DNA of 16,717 bases, taken from contig JASFTV010000035.1 of assembly GCA_050050615.1 (NCBI GenBank), positions 1 to 16,717 of the forward strand, given 5' to 3'. Each line of letters opens with the position of its first letter. Position 1 is the first letter of the stretch. The stretch comes from JASFTV01 sp050050615 (GTDB taxonomy: Bacteria > Desulfobacterota > DSM-4660 > Desulfatiglandales > HGW-15). Shown in pieces: positions 1 to 8,800 of this stretch. A model generated the notes under the pieces. It did not search any database. It was not told the origin of the DNA and saw only the letters and a list, made by a program, of their open reading frames with translations. The translations under genes were made by a program, and so were the position numbers.

Positions 1-1127
1 CTTCCAATAAAGCGTATGGAAAAGGCCCACGGGTAATGGAAGAACTGGGGCTCAAATAAGCGGTTATCCGTTTGATTGCGAAAATCATCTATATATCTGA
101 TGTAATTGAAGAAGTCGTCAAAGCAAACAATGCTTTCTCCTTCGTAATTCCCTAGATAGAAGAAATTGATATGATAGGGTAGGAAGGACTCATCCACGTC
201 TAGGTCACTAATTCGCTTGAACTCATTCTTCAAAATTCGTCTGAGTTTGTCGTATTCCTCCTTCCTCTCGCCATCGTAAAGAAAGAGGCAGTCTATATCA
301 CTGGTGAATCCGATGGCACCGCTACCGATACCCCCATAGACCCCGATGAGGATCGGATCATCCAAAATGTCCAGTTCTAGCTTAATGCGCTCGAACAGGT
401 TCTTGATCAACCGGAGATGCACATCAGCGTACAGCTGTGCTGTTCTAAATCCGCTTCCCCGCCTTCTGAGTTGCTGGCGGTAGATCATGTTGATCTCCTT
501 CTTGAATACCTGATCTACCGGGTCCTGTCCCTCATTAACGATGACCTTCAAGAGGTCGAGTACTTTATTTTGGTAGCTGTCAGTGATCCTCTCTCCATTA
601 CGCTGGCTGACCCAGAAGACATCTTCGGCTATCGTATCCTCGGTGGCAGCAATGATCGCCTTTTCGATGTTCATCCCGGCCAGAGAAAGGGCCCAGGAGA
701 TTTTGTGGAGAAGTCCCCGTTTGTTGGAGGTGTGCACGGTAATAACGGATTGGTCACCCCGGACGCTCTTGAATTTTGCGACAATTTGATCCCGGATCAC
801 CTCATTCTTTTTCTCCCACAAGAAGATCTCTTTTTCGATATTGGTGTCCCCTCTCAATACCTTCTGAAGGGTCTCGAAGAGCATTTTCTCAAGATTGCGT
901 GGGGCGTATTTTGGGGGGATTCGGATTTTGAAAAGATCTGTGACGATCCCATCCCGGATGTTGATATCCGCTTCCAGAATGTGACAATCGTGGATTGTGA
1001 AAGTCCCCGCAGTCTTGCTCAAAAGAAAAGGCTTGTCATAGGCGCTGACAAAGCATAGCGCTTCATTTCGACTCAGCGGGACCAGTTTCATCCCGAGAAA
1101 TGTGTCCTTGTATAAGGCCTCTTTCAA
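1..1127 (-). CDS. GlnD-like protein with two N-terminal ACT domains then a nucleotidyltransferase domain (3' end outside window)
   Basis: Reading the minus strand from a TTG at 1127 gives an open frame of 375 codons that runs off the window without a stop. An in-frame TGA lies three codons upstream of the TTG. The TTG is one base after the hdrA stop and has a purine-rich GAGAG before it; an ATG at 1091 is the alternative start. Residues about 23-70 and 126-180 resemble the two ACT domains of PII uridylyltransferase; the second has the GLLHKISWAL and AEDVFWV pattern. Residues about 262-285 carry a nucleotidyltransferase signature (YGGIGSGA, then SDIDCLFL, the metal-binding DxD). In ordinary GlnD the order is nucleotidyltransferase, HD, ACT, ACT; here the ACT pair comes first. 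A role in sensing amino acids or nitrogen by nucleotidylating a partner is family-based inference. It probably shares a transcript with hdrA. Confidence 0.75.
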   Translation of the reverse strand, partial: MKEALYKDTFLGMKLVPLSRNEALCFVSAYDKPFLLSKTAGTFTIHDCHILEADINIRDGIVTDLFKIRIPPKYAPRNLEKMLFETLQKVLRGDTNIEKEIFLWEKKNEVIRDQIVAKFKSVRGDQSVITVHTSNKRGLLHKISWALSLAGMNIEKAIIAATEDTIAEDVFWVSQRNGERITDSYQNKVLDLLKVIVNEGQDPVDQVFKKEINMIYRQQLRRRGSGFRTAQLYADVHLRLIKNLFERIKLELDILDDPILIGVYGGIGSGAIGFTSDIDCLFLYDGERKEEYDKLRRILKNEFKRISDLDVDESFLPYHINFFYLGNYEGESIVCFDDFFNYIRYIDDFRNQTDNRLFEPQFFHYPWAFSIRFIG

Positions 1128-1128
1128 T

Positions 1129-3609
1129 TTACTCTCTCAACCCGTGATGGTTCTTTGCGTTGGGGCGCGGTCTTTTCTTCTTTTTTTTGAGATTCTCACG
1201 GATGAGTTTTTTTGTCTCTTCAATCTCTTCCTTGCTCACCGTTTTGCGCAGTTCTTCCATCTTCGCCATGACCTGGGAGAAACGAATCCCCTCAGCCGCA
1301 CTGATCCACGCCAGTTGAAGTCGCTCTTTCCGGAGGCCCCACTTCTCCATCTTCTTCCAGATCCTTTCCATCCGCTTTTTGGTCCAGTGGTTCGCGTCGA
1401 TGTAATGGCAGTCGCCAAAATGGCAGCCTGAGACCAGGACCACTGGGGCTCCTGACTTGAAGGCCTCCCAGATGAACTTCTCATCCACCCTTCCGGAGCA
1501 CATGGTTCTAATGAGGCGGACATTGGTCGGGTATTGGAGGCGGGAGACCCCCGCAAAATCGGCCCCTGCATAGGAGCACCAATTGCAGGCAAAACAGACC
1601 ACCTTTTCCGCCGGGTGCTTACCCACGATGGCGTGAATTTGAGCCAGGATCTGTGCATCTGTGAAATGATTCATCTCAATGGCATCAAATGCGCATTCGG
1701 CCGCGCAGGTGCCGCACCCAGCACAGGCCGCCTCTATGACCACAGCGGGCCTTTTATTCTCTTTATCAACCGTTATGGCATTGAAAGGACAGACTTTGGC
1801 ACAGATACCACATGACGTGCATTTGCTCACATCGACCTGGCTGGTAATAGCTTCCACGGTGATTTTCCCCGGTGACATCAGTCGAGCGGCCCTTGCCGCC
1901 GCCGCAGAGGCCTGGGTGACGGCTTCCTTGATATCTTTGGGGCCCTCAGCCGTGCCCGCGAAAAAAATGCCCTTGGATGCAGAATCCACGGGTTGTAACT
2001 TCGGATGGGCCTCCAGGTAAAAGCCGTCTGAAGTTCTTTGTAGAGCAAGCATCTCCTGGATCTTCTTCATATCTTCCGAAGGGACCAAACCCTGAGAGAG
2101 GATGACCATCTCTGCCCGATGTTTTTCCAGGCGATCCGTCGAGGTATTCTCCACGAAAAGAAGCAGATCGTTGGAGGTCGGATCTTCCTGTACATCGCCG
2201 GGTAGCCCCCGGATGTATCTGACCCCTTTGGCCTTGGAGCGCAGAAAAAGGTCTTCAAAGCCTTTTCCAAAAGCCCGGATATCAACATAGAAGACCTTTG
2301 CTTCCATATCCGGGTAGTGTTCCTTGAGCATGAGCGTGTCCTTTACGGTGTTCATGCAGCAAATGTTACTGCAATATGGATTGGCCTTGTCATTTCCTGG
2401 GGACCGGGAGCCTACACATTGAATGAATGCCACCGATTTGGGCACTTTGAAGTCACTGAGCCGAACCACTTCTCCTTTGGTCGCCCCTCCGGCGTTGATC
2501 AGGCGCTCGAATTCCAGCGTGGTCAACACATTCGGGAACCGGGTATAGCCGTATTCGTCCAATGGTGCGGGATCGTAAGGTTCCATCCCGGTGGCCACGA
2601 CAATGGTGCCCACATTGAAGGTCAACTCTTCATCCTGTGTTTCGTAATCAATGCATCCCTTCTCACAGGCCTCTTTACACTTACCGCAGATGAGCGGGTC
2701 CTGCCCCAGACACTCATAGGAGTTGAGCACGTAGGCCGCGGGCACGGCTTGAGGAAAAGGGATGTACACAGCCTTTCTGGAGCCCAGTCCCATTTCGAAC
2801 TCATTGGGCACCAGGACCGGGCAGATCTCCGCGCAATCCCCGCAGGCGGTACACTCCTTTTCATTGACATAGCGTGCCTTTTTCAGGACTGTCACCTCGA
2901 AATTGCCCACATATCCCTTGATGTCCTTGACCTCGCTCAAGGCCATCAACTCAATATTGGGATGCCGACCGACATCCGTCATCTTGGGCCCGAGAATTCA
3001 GATGGAGCAATCCATTGTTGGATAGGTCTTGTCCAATTGGGCCATGATGCCGCCAATAGAAGCCTTCTTCTCGACCAGACAGACTTGATAACCGCTGTCA
3101 GCAAGATCCAAGGCGGCCTGAATGCCTGCAACGCCGCCCCCGATGACCAGAGTTTTCTGGGTAACCGGCACCTCCAACTCTTCGAGAGGCCTCAGGAGTC
3201 TCACCCGCGATACAGCCATCTTGACCAGATCCTTGGCCTTCTCTGTCGCATCCGCCTTCTGAAGGGGGTGGACCCATGAGCATTGTTCACGAATGTTGGC
3301 CATCTCAAGGAGGTAAGCATTCAGTCCGGCTTTGATACACATCTGCCGAAAAGTCGGTTCATGAAGCCTTGGTGAACAGGAAGCGACTACGATGCGATTC
3401 AGGTCCTGTTCTCCAATGTCCTGCGCGATCAGTTCCTGGCCTGGATCCGAACAGATATAGGCATAATCTCGAGAGACTACCACGCCTTCAAGATCCTTTG
3501 CCCACTCGGCCACGGCCGGGCAATCCACGGTATCTGCGATGTTCAAGCCACAATGACAGACATAGACACCAACTCGAATCTCCTCGTCCATACCCTTTGC
3601 AAGGGTCAT
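1129..3609 (-). CDS. hdrA: Selenocysteine-containing HdrA fused to MvhD (in-frame TGA read as Sec204)
   Basis: HdrA is the FAD and iron-sulfur subunit of heterodisulfide reductase complexes and the site of flavin-based electron bifurcation; MvhD passes electrons to it. I join two pieces of one frame (3609-2998 and 2997-1129) into an 826-residue protein across a TGA at 3000-2998. The N-terminal part carries GVYVCHCG and the FAD motif GGGVAG (about 157-162). It runs into PTMDCSI, then the TGA, then ILGPKMTDVGRHPNI, where HdrA homologues have CS-x-C-ILxPK. Inserted ferredoxin cysteines lie at 253-263 and 308-319. The HdrA-specific cysteines are QCVGSR (398) and CSNICC (413-418). A two-cluster ferredoxin domain spans 597-639. 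A complete MvhD domain spans about 672-784 (CNWCSYAGAD, MCSGRVD, GCHFGDCHY), followed by a lysine-rich tail. GGAGGTG precedes the ATG at 3609. The gene lies 486 bases after hdrCB and one base before the GlnD-like gene. Confidence 0.88.
2960..2977 (-). promoter_or_regulatory. Candidate bacterial SECIS hairpin for hdrA Sec204
   Basis: On the minus strand GGATGTCGGTCGGCATCC folds into a 7-bp stem (one U-G wobble) with a GGUC loop. The loop starts 27 bases after the TGA. Bacterial SECIS elements lie just downstream of the UGA inside the coding sequence and need a GU in the apical loop; the E. coli fdhF loop also contains GGUC. The caveat is that this stretch encodes the conserved DVGRHP of HdrA, so part of the pairing could follow from protein conservation. 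Confidence 0.65.
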
Positions 3610-3718
3610 TAGGACACCTCCTCTTCAAATTGTTTTCTAGCCAATTAAGCCCAATTGGAATTGAGCCCGCGGAGTTCAAAACTAGTAACATTTTGGCCTT
3701 ATGAAACAGCTCGGTGAT

Positions 3719-3939
3719 GGTATTGGCCATGGGGGTCTCTTTTCAAAAACGAAGGGCATCGAGGAAGAGTCATGCAAAAAGGGGTAGCAAAGGCGGGCGG
3801 AGGACCTTTGCAGCCGATTCCACGGAGCTACTTCCATGGCGATTCCCGGGAGGCTCTCCGCCCGCCTCACCCGTGGCCTTACGCTGGTTACCGGGCAGCG
3901 ACTTTTCGTTTTTGAAAAGAGACCCCCTTGGCCAATACC
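3719..3939. mobile_element. MITE-like element with 33-nt terminal inverted repeats
   Basis: The arms 3719-3751 and 3907-3939 are inverted copies, identical at 32 of 33 positions; both begin GGTATTGGCC read inwards and end in TCAAAAACG. The core is about 155 bp and has a second nested inverted repeat (3792-3802 with 3856-3866, GGCGGGCGGAG). There is no transposase or plausible ORF, and no clear target-site duplication outside the arms. A non-autonomous transposable element fits best. A large structured RNA or a REP-like palindromic unit is the alternative. Confidence 0.55.
3792..3866. repeat. Nested GC-rich inverted repeat inside the element
   Basis: GGCGGGCGGAG at 3792-3802 pairs perfectly with CTCCGCCCGCC at 3856-3866, with about 53 bases between. 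With the outer arms this makes a two-level palindrome. Confidence 0.6.
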
Positions 3940-3964
3940 GGCGGAATTTTCATAGGGCTCCTAA

Positions 3965-3985
3965 GAAACTTGAACAGCAAGTTTC
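3965..3985. repeat. Perfect 8-bp hairpin downstream of hdrCB
   Basis: GAAACTTG (3965-3972) and CAAGTTTC (3978-3985) form a perfect stem with a 5-base loop. It lies 110 bases after the hdrCB stop in the direction of transcription. No strong T-run follows on the minus strand, so a terminator role is doubtful. Confidence 0.4.
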
Positions 3986-4095
3986 CTTCATGCATAACCC
4001 TAAAGCAAAGCGCCGGGGTCATTTGCTAAATTGCTGCCAAAACTTAAGCCTCCGTAAACTTTTGCTTCAAAGAGCCATCCTGTTTCGAATCGAGT

Positions 4096-5250
4096 TCACA
4101 TTGAATGATCACGTTCCATGGATCTTGCCACGACACCGGAAAGATCCTGGATTCTCATCTGAAGGTTCTCTAGGCGATTCACATCCCTCATAGCGCAAGT
4201 CAGATGGACCTGGCACTTGGGACAGGCCGTCACGATCAGATCGCTCTGGGTCTCCTTGGCCTCGCGAAGACGTTCGACCTGCATCTGCTTGCTGTACTTG
4301 TCACAGCCCAGCCAAGCCGAATTCCCGCAGCACCAGGATCCGGCACCGAAATGTCGCATCTCCCGAATCTCGAGGATCGAGCCCAAAAGTGACCGAGGTG
4401 CATCGAAGACCCCCTGTAAGCGGCCCAACCTGCAGGGATCCTGATAGGTGGCGGCCTGGTTCAGCCTGTGGCCATCAGGTAAACCCACCTTTCCGAGATA
4501 CTCGCTCAAATGCATCACCTCAATGGGAAAGGCGTCGGCCTCTCGGGGATAAAGATGCTTCAAAACATAACTGCACTCCCCGCAGGCTGTCACGATCGTC
4601 TTAACGCCAGCCTTTTGGAAGGATGCCATATTGATACGCCGGAGTCCTTGAAAGGATTCATCATCTCCGATCCAGATGAGGTCATGGCCACAACACCGCT
4701 CATCCGGCAAAACCACCGGCACCGTGCCGAGCGCGTTGAGAATCGTGACGGTATCGACAGCTATCCTGCCCAGCGATACTTTCAGGTCAGAGAAAAAGGT
4801 CTCAAAGTAAGGGAGGCACCCCACAAAATAGAGTAGGTCGCCCTGGGTGGCGATCTTCAAGTCGGGGGTGATCCAATCGAGGCGATTCTGGATCAATCCC
4901 GAGGCACCCTGCATGCGCATGAGACCCTGAAGCGCACCCCCGTGACTCAGATGGCCTCTTTGTTGCGCACTTATGTAGAGGGTGCGCACGGCCCGCACGA
5001 AGTCAGCGAAAGGGATGCCCTGCGGGCACCTTTCGTGACAGAGGCCACAGGTTAGACAGGCCCACACCTTTTCCCGAACATATCCAGAATGAATGCCTTT
5101 CTCAATGATATGTTTGGCCACGAGACGCGGAGAGAAATCCCGATCTACCTGGGCCAGGGGACAGGCCCCCGTGCACTTTCCGCACTCAATGCAGTAAAAA
5201 ATCTGAAAATCGTCGATGATTTCATTTAACGAGTGACGTGTGTCGGACAT
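4096..5250 (-). CDS. HdrC-HdrB fusion (HdrD-type heterodisulfide reductase-like subunit)
   Basis: This 384-residue soluble protein has an HdrC-like N-terminus with two [4Fe-4S] motifs (cysteines 20, 23, 26, 30 and 65, 68, 71, 75). It continues with two HdrB-type CCG domains. The first has C145, CC 186-187 and CxxC 223-226; the second has C273, CC 307-308 and CxxC 343-346. In known Hdr enzymes the CCG domains hold the non-cubane cluster that reduces a disulfide, so this is the likely electron-accepting end of the complex. The substrate cannot be told from sequence; CoM-S-S-CoB is unlikely in a bacterium. No membrane helices are visible, unlike systems where HdrD pairs with a cytochrome b. The start ATG has a modest AAAGGGA upstream. 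It follows mvhD by 191 bases. Confidence 0.88.
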   Translation of the reverse strand: MSDTRHSLNEIIDDFQIFYCIECGKCTGACPLAQVDRDFSPRLVAKHIIEKGIHSGYVREKVWACLTCGLCHERCPQGIPFADFVRAVRTLYISAQQRGHLSHGGALQGLMRMQGASGLIQNRLDWITPDLKIATQGDLLYFVGCLPYFETFFSDLKVSLGRIAVDTVTILNALGTVPVVLPDERCCGHDLIWIGDDESFQGLRRINMASFQKAGVKTIVTACGECSYVLKHLYPREADAFPIEVMHLSEYLGKVGLPDGHRLNQAATYQDPCRLGRLQGVFDAPRSLLGSILEIREMRHFGAGSWCCGNSAWLGCDKYSKQMQVERLREAKETQSDLIVTACPKCQVHLTCAMRDVNRLENLQMRIQDLSGVVARSMERDHSM

Positions 5251-5441
5251 CTGTTTTCGATCCCTTTAAAGCAAAAAATCAGGAGACGAGCTAATGAACC
5301 CATAACGGCATCTAAGGTTTCCACCATATAGGCACCTGTTTTAGCACGACGCCCCATGACTCGCACGAAGCACCGATTCGTTTTTGGATAAGAATGACAG
5401 AAAACATAGAGAGATCGGCCGACCCATAGGTCCCCGTCTTT
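5251..5441. other. 191-bp gap between mvhD-like gene and hdrCB
   Basis: There is no supportable gene here. Short frames crossing it overlap mvhD and have no recognisable product. No clear terminator or promoter is seen, so read-through from mvhD into hdrCB remains possible. Confidence 0.5.
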
Positions 5442-5861
5442 TCATGAACGGATAAAAGGTGATTTTCCCAGGGTTGCGATCTTCTTGAGAAACGCCTCCA
5501 TGTCCTCAAAGAGTCTTTCTTTTTCATGGTCGGCATACTGCAGGGTCGAGAACCGTTCCGGTTCTAATCCGAGGGTATGGATGAGCCCTCGGATGGTGCC
5601 GGCCAGTTTCTTGGCCTGATCAGGGCCGGGGCCGTACCGGCATTCCTTTTCTTTGCAACCCACTACGGCCACTCCTTCTGCCCCCCTCTCAAAGGCGAAA
5701 AGAACCATGGCCGGGTCAACCCGCCCGGAACACAAAACCTTCACGGGATAGATGGGGTGAGGCAGACGTCTCCCGGACTGACATAGATCCATGAAGCACC
5801 GGTACGGCGCCCAATTACAAAAAAAGGCCAAAATTGGGCCTCTGCTATCCCAGGAATGCAT
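5442..5861 (-). CDS. MvhD-like [2Fe-2S] electron-transfer protein, divergent
   Basis: This 139-residue protein is of the MvhD/FrhD delta-subunit family, which carries electrons between a donor enzyme and HdrA. It has the usual core MCSGRVD-like LCSGRVD (C44) and a GCKEKECRYG segment (C69, C74). The N-terminal motif is CNWAPYRCFMDLC (C15, C22, C27) instead of the usual CNWCSYAGAD found in the domain fused to hdrA in this window. The second cysteine of CNWC is missing and other cysteines are displaced. The start overlaps the end of the 1091-residue gene by 17 bases and has AAGGTG upstream, so translation is probably coupled. It likely links the fusion protein to an Hdr partner; the partner is inference. 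Confidence 0.82.
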   Translation of the reverse strand: MHSWDSRGPILAFFCNWAPYRCFMDLCQSGRRLPHPIYPVKVLCSGRVDPAMVLFAFERGAEGVAVVGCKEKECRYGPGPDQAKKLAGTIRGLIHTLGLEPERFSTLQYADHEKERLFEDMEAFLKKIATLGKSPFIRS

Positions 5862-8800
5862 GGATCACCTTCTCGAAATAATCCTGTTCAGACTCTGGCA
5901 TGTGAATGGCGCCAGTAGGACATTCAGCCAGGCAGTTTCCGCAGCCTATACAGAAATCTGGGTCGATCCATGAGGTAGCCACCCCTCGGGTCACCTCTTC
6001 CAGATGCGCGGCCCCTTCCGGGCAGAGATCTGCACACCTGCCGCAACCGCGGCATACTTCGGGATCCACTCGGGCGAAAAGATAGTCGGCCAGATACCTT
6101 TTTGCATAGGTTCCTTCCAGCGCCTCGCTGGCGGCTGACAAGCCCAAGGCCTCATGGGAAAGGCTTCGTGCTTGAGACCATGAGGCCATATAGACGCCCG
6201 AGATTCCCGTCTCAAGCGTACCAAAGGCCCTGGGAGCGCTGCGATGGAATGCCCCCGCAAAATCATCCCTCCTGTAAGGAATGCCTTTGTAATCAGGACT
6301 GCCCAGTATGATAAGACCCGCTGAAATCATCTCGTATCCGGAATCCTTATCCGAGGCATCGTTTTTCTCCACGACCAGTTTGAAGTTTCCCCGTTGCCCG
6401 TCGAGCCGAACCGGCCTGACCGGGCAGACGAGGCGGATCCCAGAATCCTGAAGAATCTCTTTGACGCGCTTTGCCACCATCCGGTTCTCAACCACGACCA
6501 CTGTGGGACATGTCGTTTTGAGGCCTTTGGCCGCAGCAATGCCAGCTTCTGTCGCGCCCAGGACAACGGCGTGAGGATGAGGTTTTTCCCCCTTCATGGC
6601 CAAGGCTTTACTTTCCCTCAACTGCCAGAGTCCCGATCGAATCACCCTCATAGCCAAGTCCGTTCGCCTTTTGGCGTCCCCTTTGAAGGGAAGCAGACAG
6701 GTCTCTTTGATATTGACAAGCGCCGTATGGGCTGGGTGGTATCCTTTTTGCCAGAAGAGCCGCTGTTTGAGCCTAACGCGCTGGTCATTGCAGGATTCGC
6801 AGGCGAAATCGAGGTGGCAACATGTGCACGAGGCAATCAGGGCAGCGTTTAGTCCCTTCTCATCAACAACCTCTTCGATCCCGAGCCCTTTTTCTGGATG
6901 GCAGGCAGATATCAGAACCTCCGCGTGGGCCACCTCTGGCCATGCTTCCAAAGGTCCGATCATCTCTTCCAGCTGATTATCCTCGTTGAGTGTGCCATTG
7001 CACGAACAGATGAAAACCCCGACCCTCAGATCTCCCTCACAGGGGGTTTTGGTCGGGATAGGCGGCGATTTGACTGGAGCGGTCCGGGCCAGCGCTGACA
7101 TGGCGGCCGTACGTCCCTCAGCGACGGCTCTTGCCCAGGAATGCTTTTTGCCATCGGACGTCACCTTGATCCATCGTGAACCATGCAGATCTCGCCCCAA
7201 CTGCGTGTCGTCGCACACAATGATCTGATCAAAATGGAAGGACCTCTGTGCTGCCACCCGGTCATGGCCGATGGCCCCCAGATCACACGAGATCTCGCAT
7301 CGAAGACACTCGCTGCAGAGCCCGCATTGAAGGCAGCGGGCCGCCTCCTTAATCGCATCTTCGAGAGGGTAAGGACCGATGACCTCCCTGTTATCTTTTA
7401 TCCGCTCGGAGATCTTTCGGTGTGGGAGAGGTCTCCGTTCCAGTTTAGGCATCTCCTTTGGAATGGGGTCGTATTCCTCCAGAATTGTTTCGGGTCCCTT
7501 CTCTTCGAGGGTGCCAGCAGAGGGGCGGAGGTCGCGGATGATCCTTCCGGCCGCTCTTCGACCGGAGGCCATGGCTTCCACCACGGTGGACGGCCCGGAG
7601 ACCACATCCCCGCAGGCGTATACACGGGGGAGATTGGTCTCTCCGTTGCTCGCTATCGCCAGCTCCTGAGATGAATCTTCGCATAGGAGGTTAGGGGCCT
7701 GGCCGATGGCGGTAATGGCGGTGTCGGCAACCATGGTGGTCAGATCGGTTTCATCATATTGGGGCTTAAAGGCCCCGTTTTCGTCGAATACAGCTTTGCA
7801 TCGCTTGAACTCTACGGCCGACAGGCGGCCGTCCTTTTTCAGAAACCTCCTGGGGCCGAAGCTATTGATTATCTCAACCCCTTCTTCAAGGGCCGCCTCG
7901 ATCTCATGCTCCCAGGCAGGCATCTCATGATGATTTTCCAAACAGACCAGCGATACCTTTTCAGCGCCTGCGCGGAGGCTGGCACGCGCTGCCTCAACGG
8001 CCGCATTCCCCCCTCCGATGACGACGACCTGGCCCAGCGATTTAGGAACCTGACCGCTCCACAGCTCTCTCAGAAATGAGACGCACCCGTAGATGCCTTC
8101 CAGATCTTCACCCTCGATCTGCAGTCGAAGGTCCTTGGATGCACCCGTGGCCAGAAGGACGGCGCTGAAGCCGTCGGCCTTGAGCCTCTCAAGATCTTCT
8201 AGGGAACGCACAGGGGTATGAAGCCGTAATTCAACCCCGAGGGAGAGTATGTCCTTTATCTCTTGTTCTAAGATCTCCCTGGGAAGACGAAACGGGGCAA
8301 TGGCCTGAATCGGGAGACCCCCCGGCTTGTCCTCGGCCTCTATAAGAGTGGCGCGAAGGCCGGCCTTGGCCAGGTCATGGGCTGCTGTGAGCCCGGCCGG
8401 GCCGGATCCGATAATGGCGATGGGCGGCCCATATGGAGGTGAGACCTCCTCGGGCGCACGTTTTTTCCTGTTCTTCCTGGCCTCGTCTGCAACAAAGCGC
8501 TTCAGGGCACATATGGCAATCGGTTCATCCAGTTCCTGACGCCGGCACGCCGTCTCACAGGGATGGTGACAGATTCGGCCGCAGACGCCGGGAAGGGGAT
8601 TGACCTCACGGATGAGATCGTCAGCTTCATCAAACCTTTGCTGTGCAATCAGGGCCACATACCCTTGTGGGTTCATGCCAATAGGACAGGCGGATCGACA
8701 CGGCGCCTTCTCCCGCTTGTCAATGGCCATGCTTGTCGGGGTTATCCTCTCAAAGATGGGTTTTCGACCGTCTGGAAGTTCCACAGGGCATGCAGAGATA

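Larger units (their letters stand above)
3610..4095. other. Intergenic region between hdrCB and hdrA, holding an inverted-repeat element
   Basis: No convincing gene is seen. The region contains the 221-bp inverted-repeat element (3719-3939), a short hairpin (3965-3985) and the ribosome binding site of hdrA next to 3609. Between 3610 and 3718 the minus strand is AT-rich with repeated AATTGG words, but I find no well-spaced promoter there. The gap may mean hdrA has its own promoter, or that an operon was split by the insertion. Confidence 0.6.

Noticed and set aside
417..1058. Plus-strand open frame of 213 codons
   Set aside because: It is antisense to the GlnD-like frame, which has clear ACT and nucleotidyltransferase motifs.
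1129..2982. A separate 617-residue gene beginning at the ATG at 2982
   Set aside because: This start would drop the conserved ILGPK segment, and the upstream frame is an intact HdrA N-terminus meeting it exactly at a conserved-cysteine position. One selenoprotein gene explains it better than two genes or a pseudogene.
2317..3279. Plus-strand open frame of 320 codons
   Set aside because: It is antisense to hdrA, has no recognisable domain, and mirrors the opposite strand's codon pattern.
4096..4098. hdrCB TGA stop as another selenocysteine codon
   Set aside because: The protein is already full length for a two-CCG-domain HdrD-type subunit, and no family similarity continues beyond the TGA.
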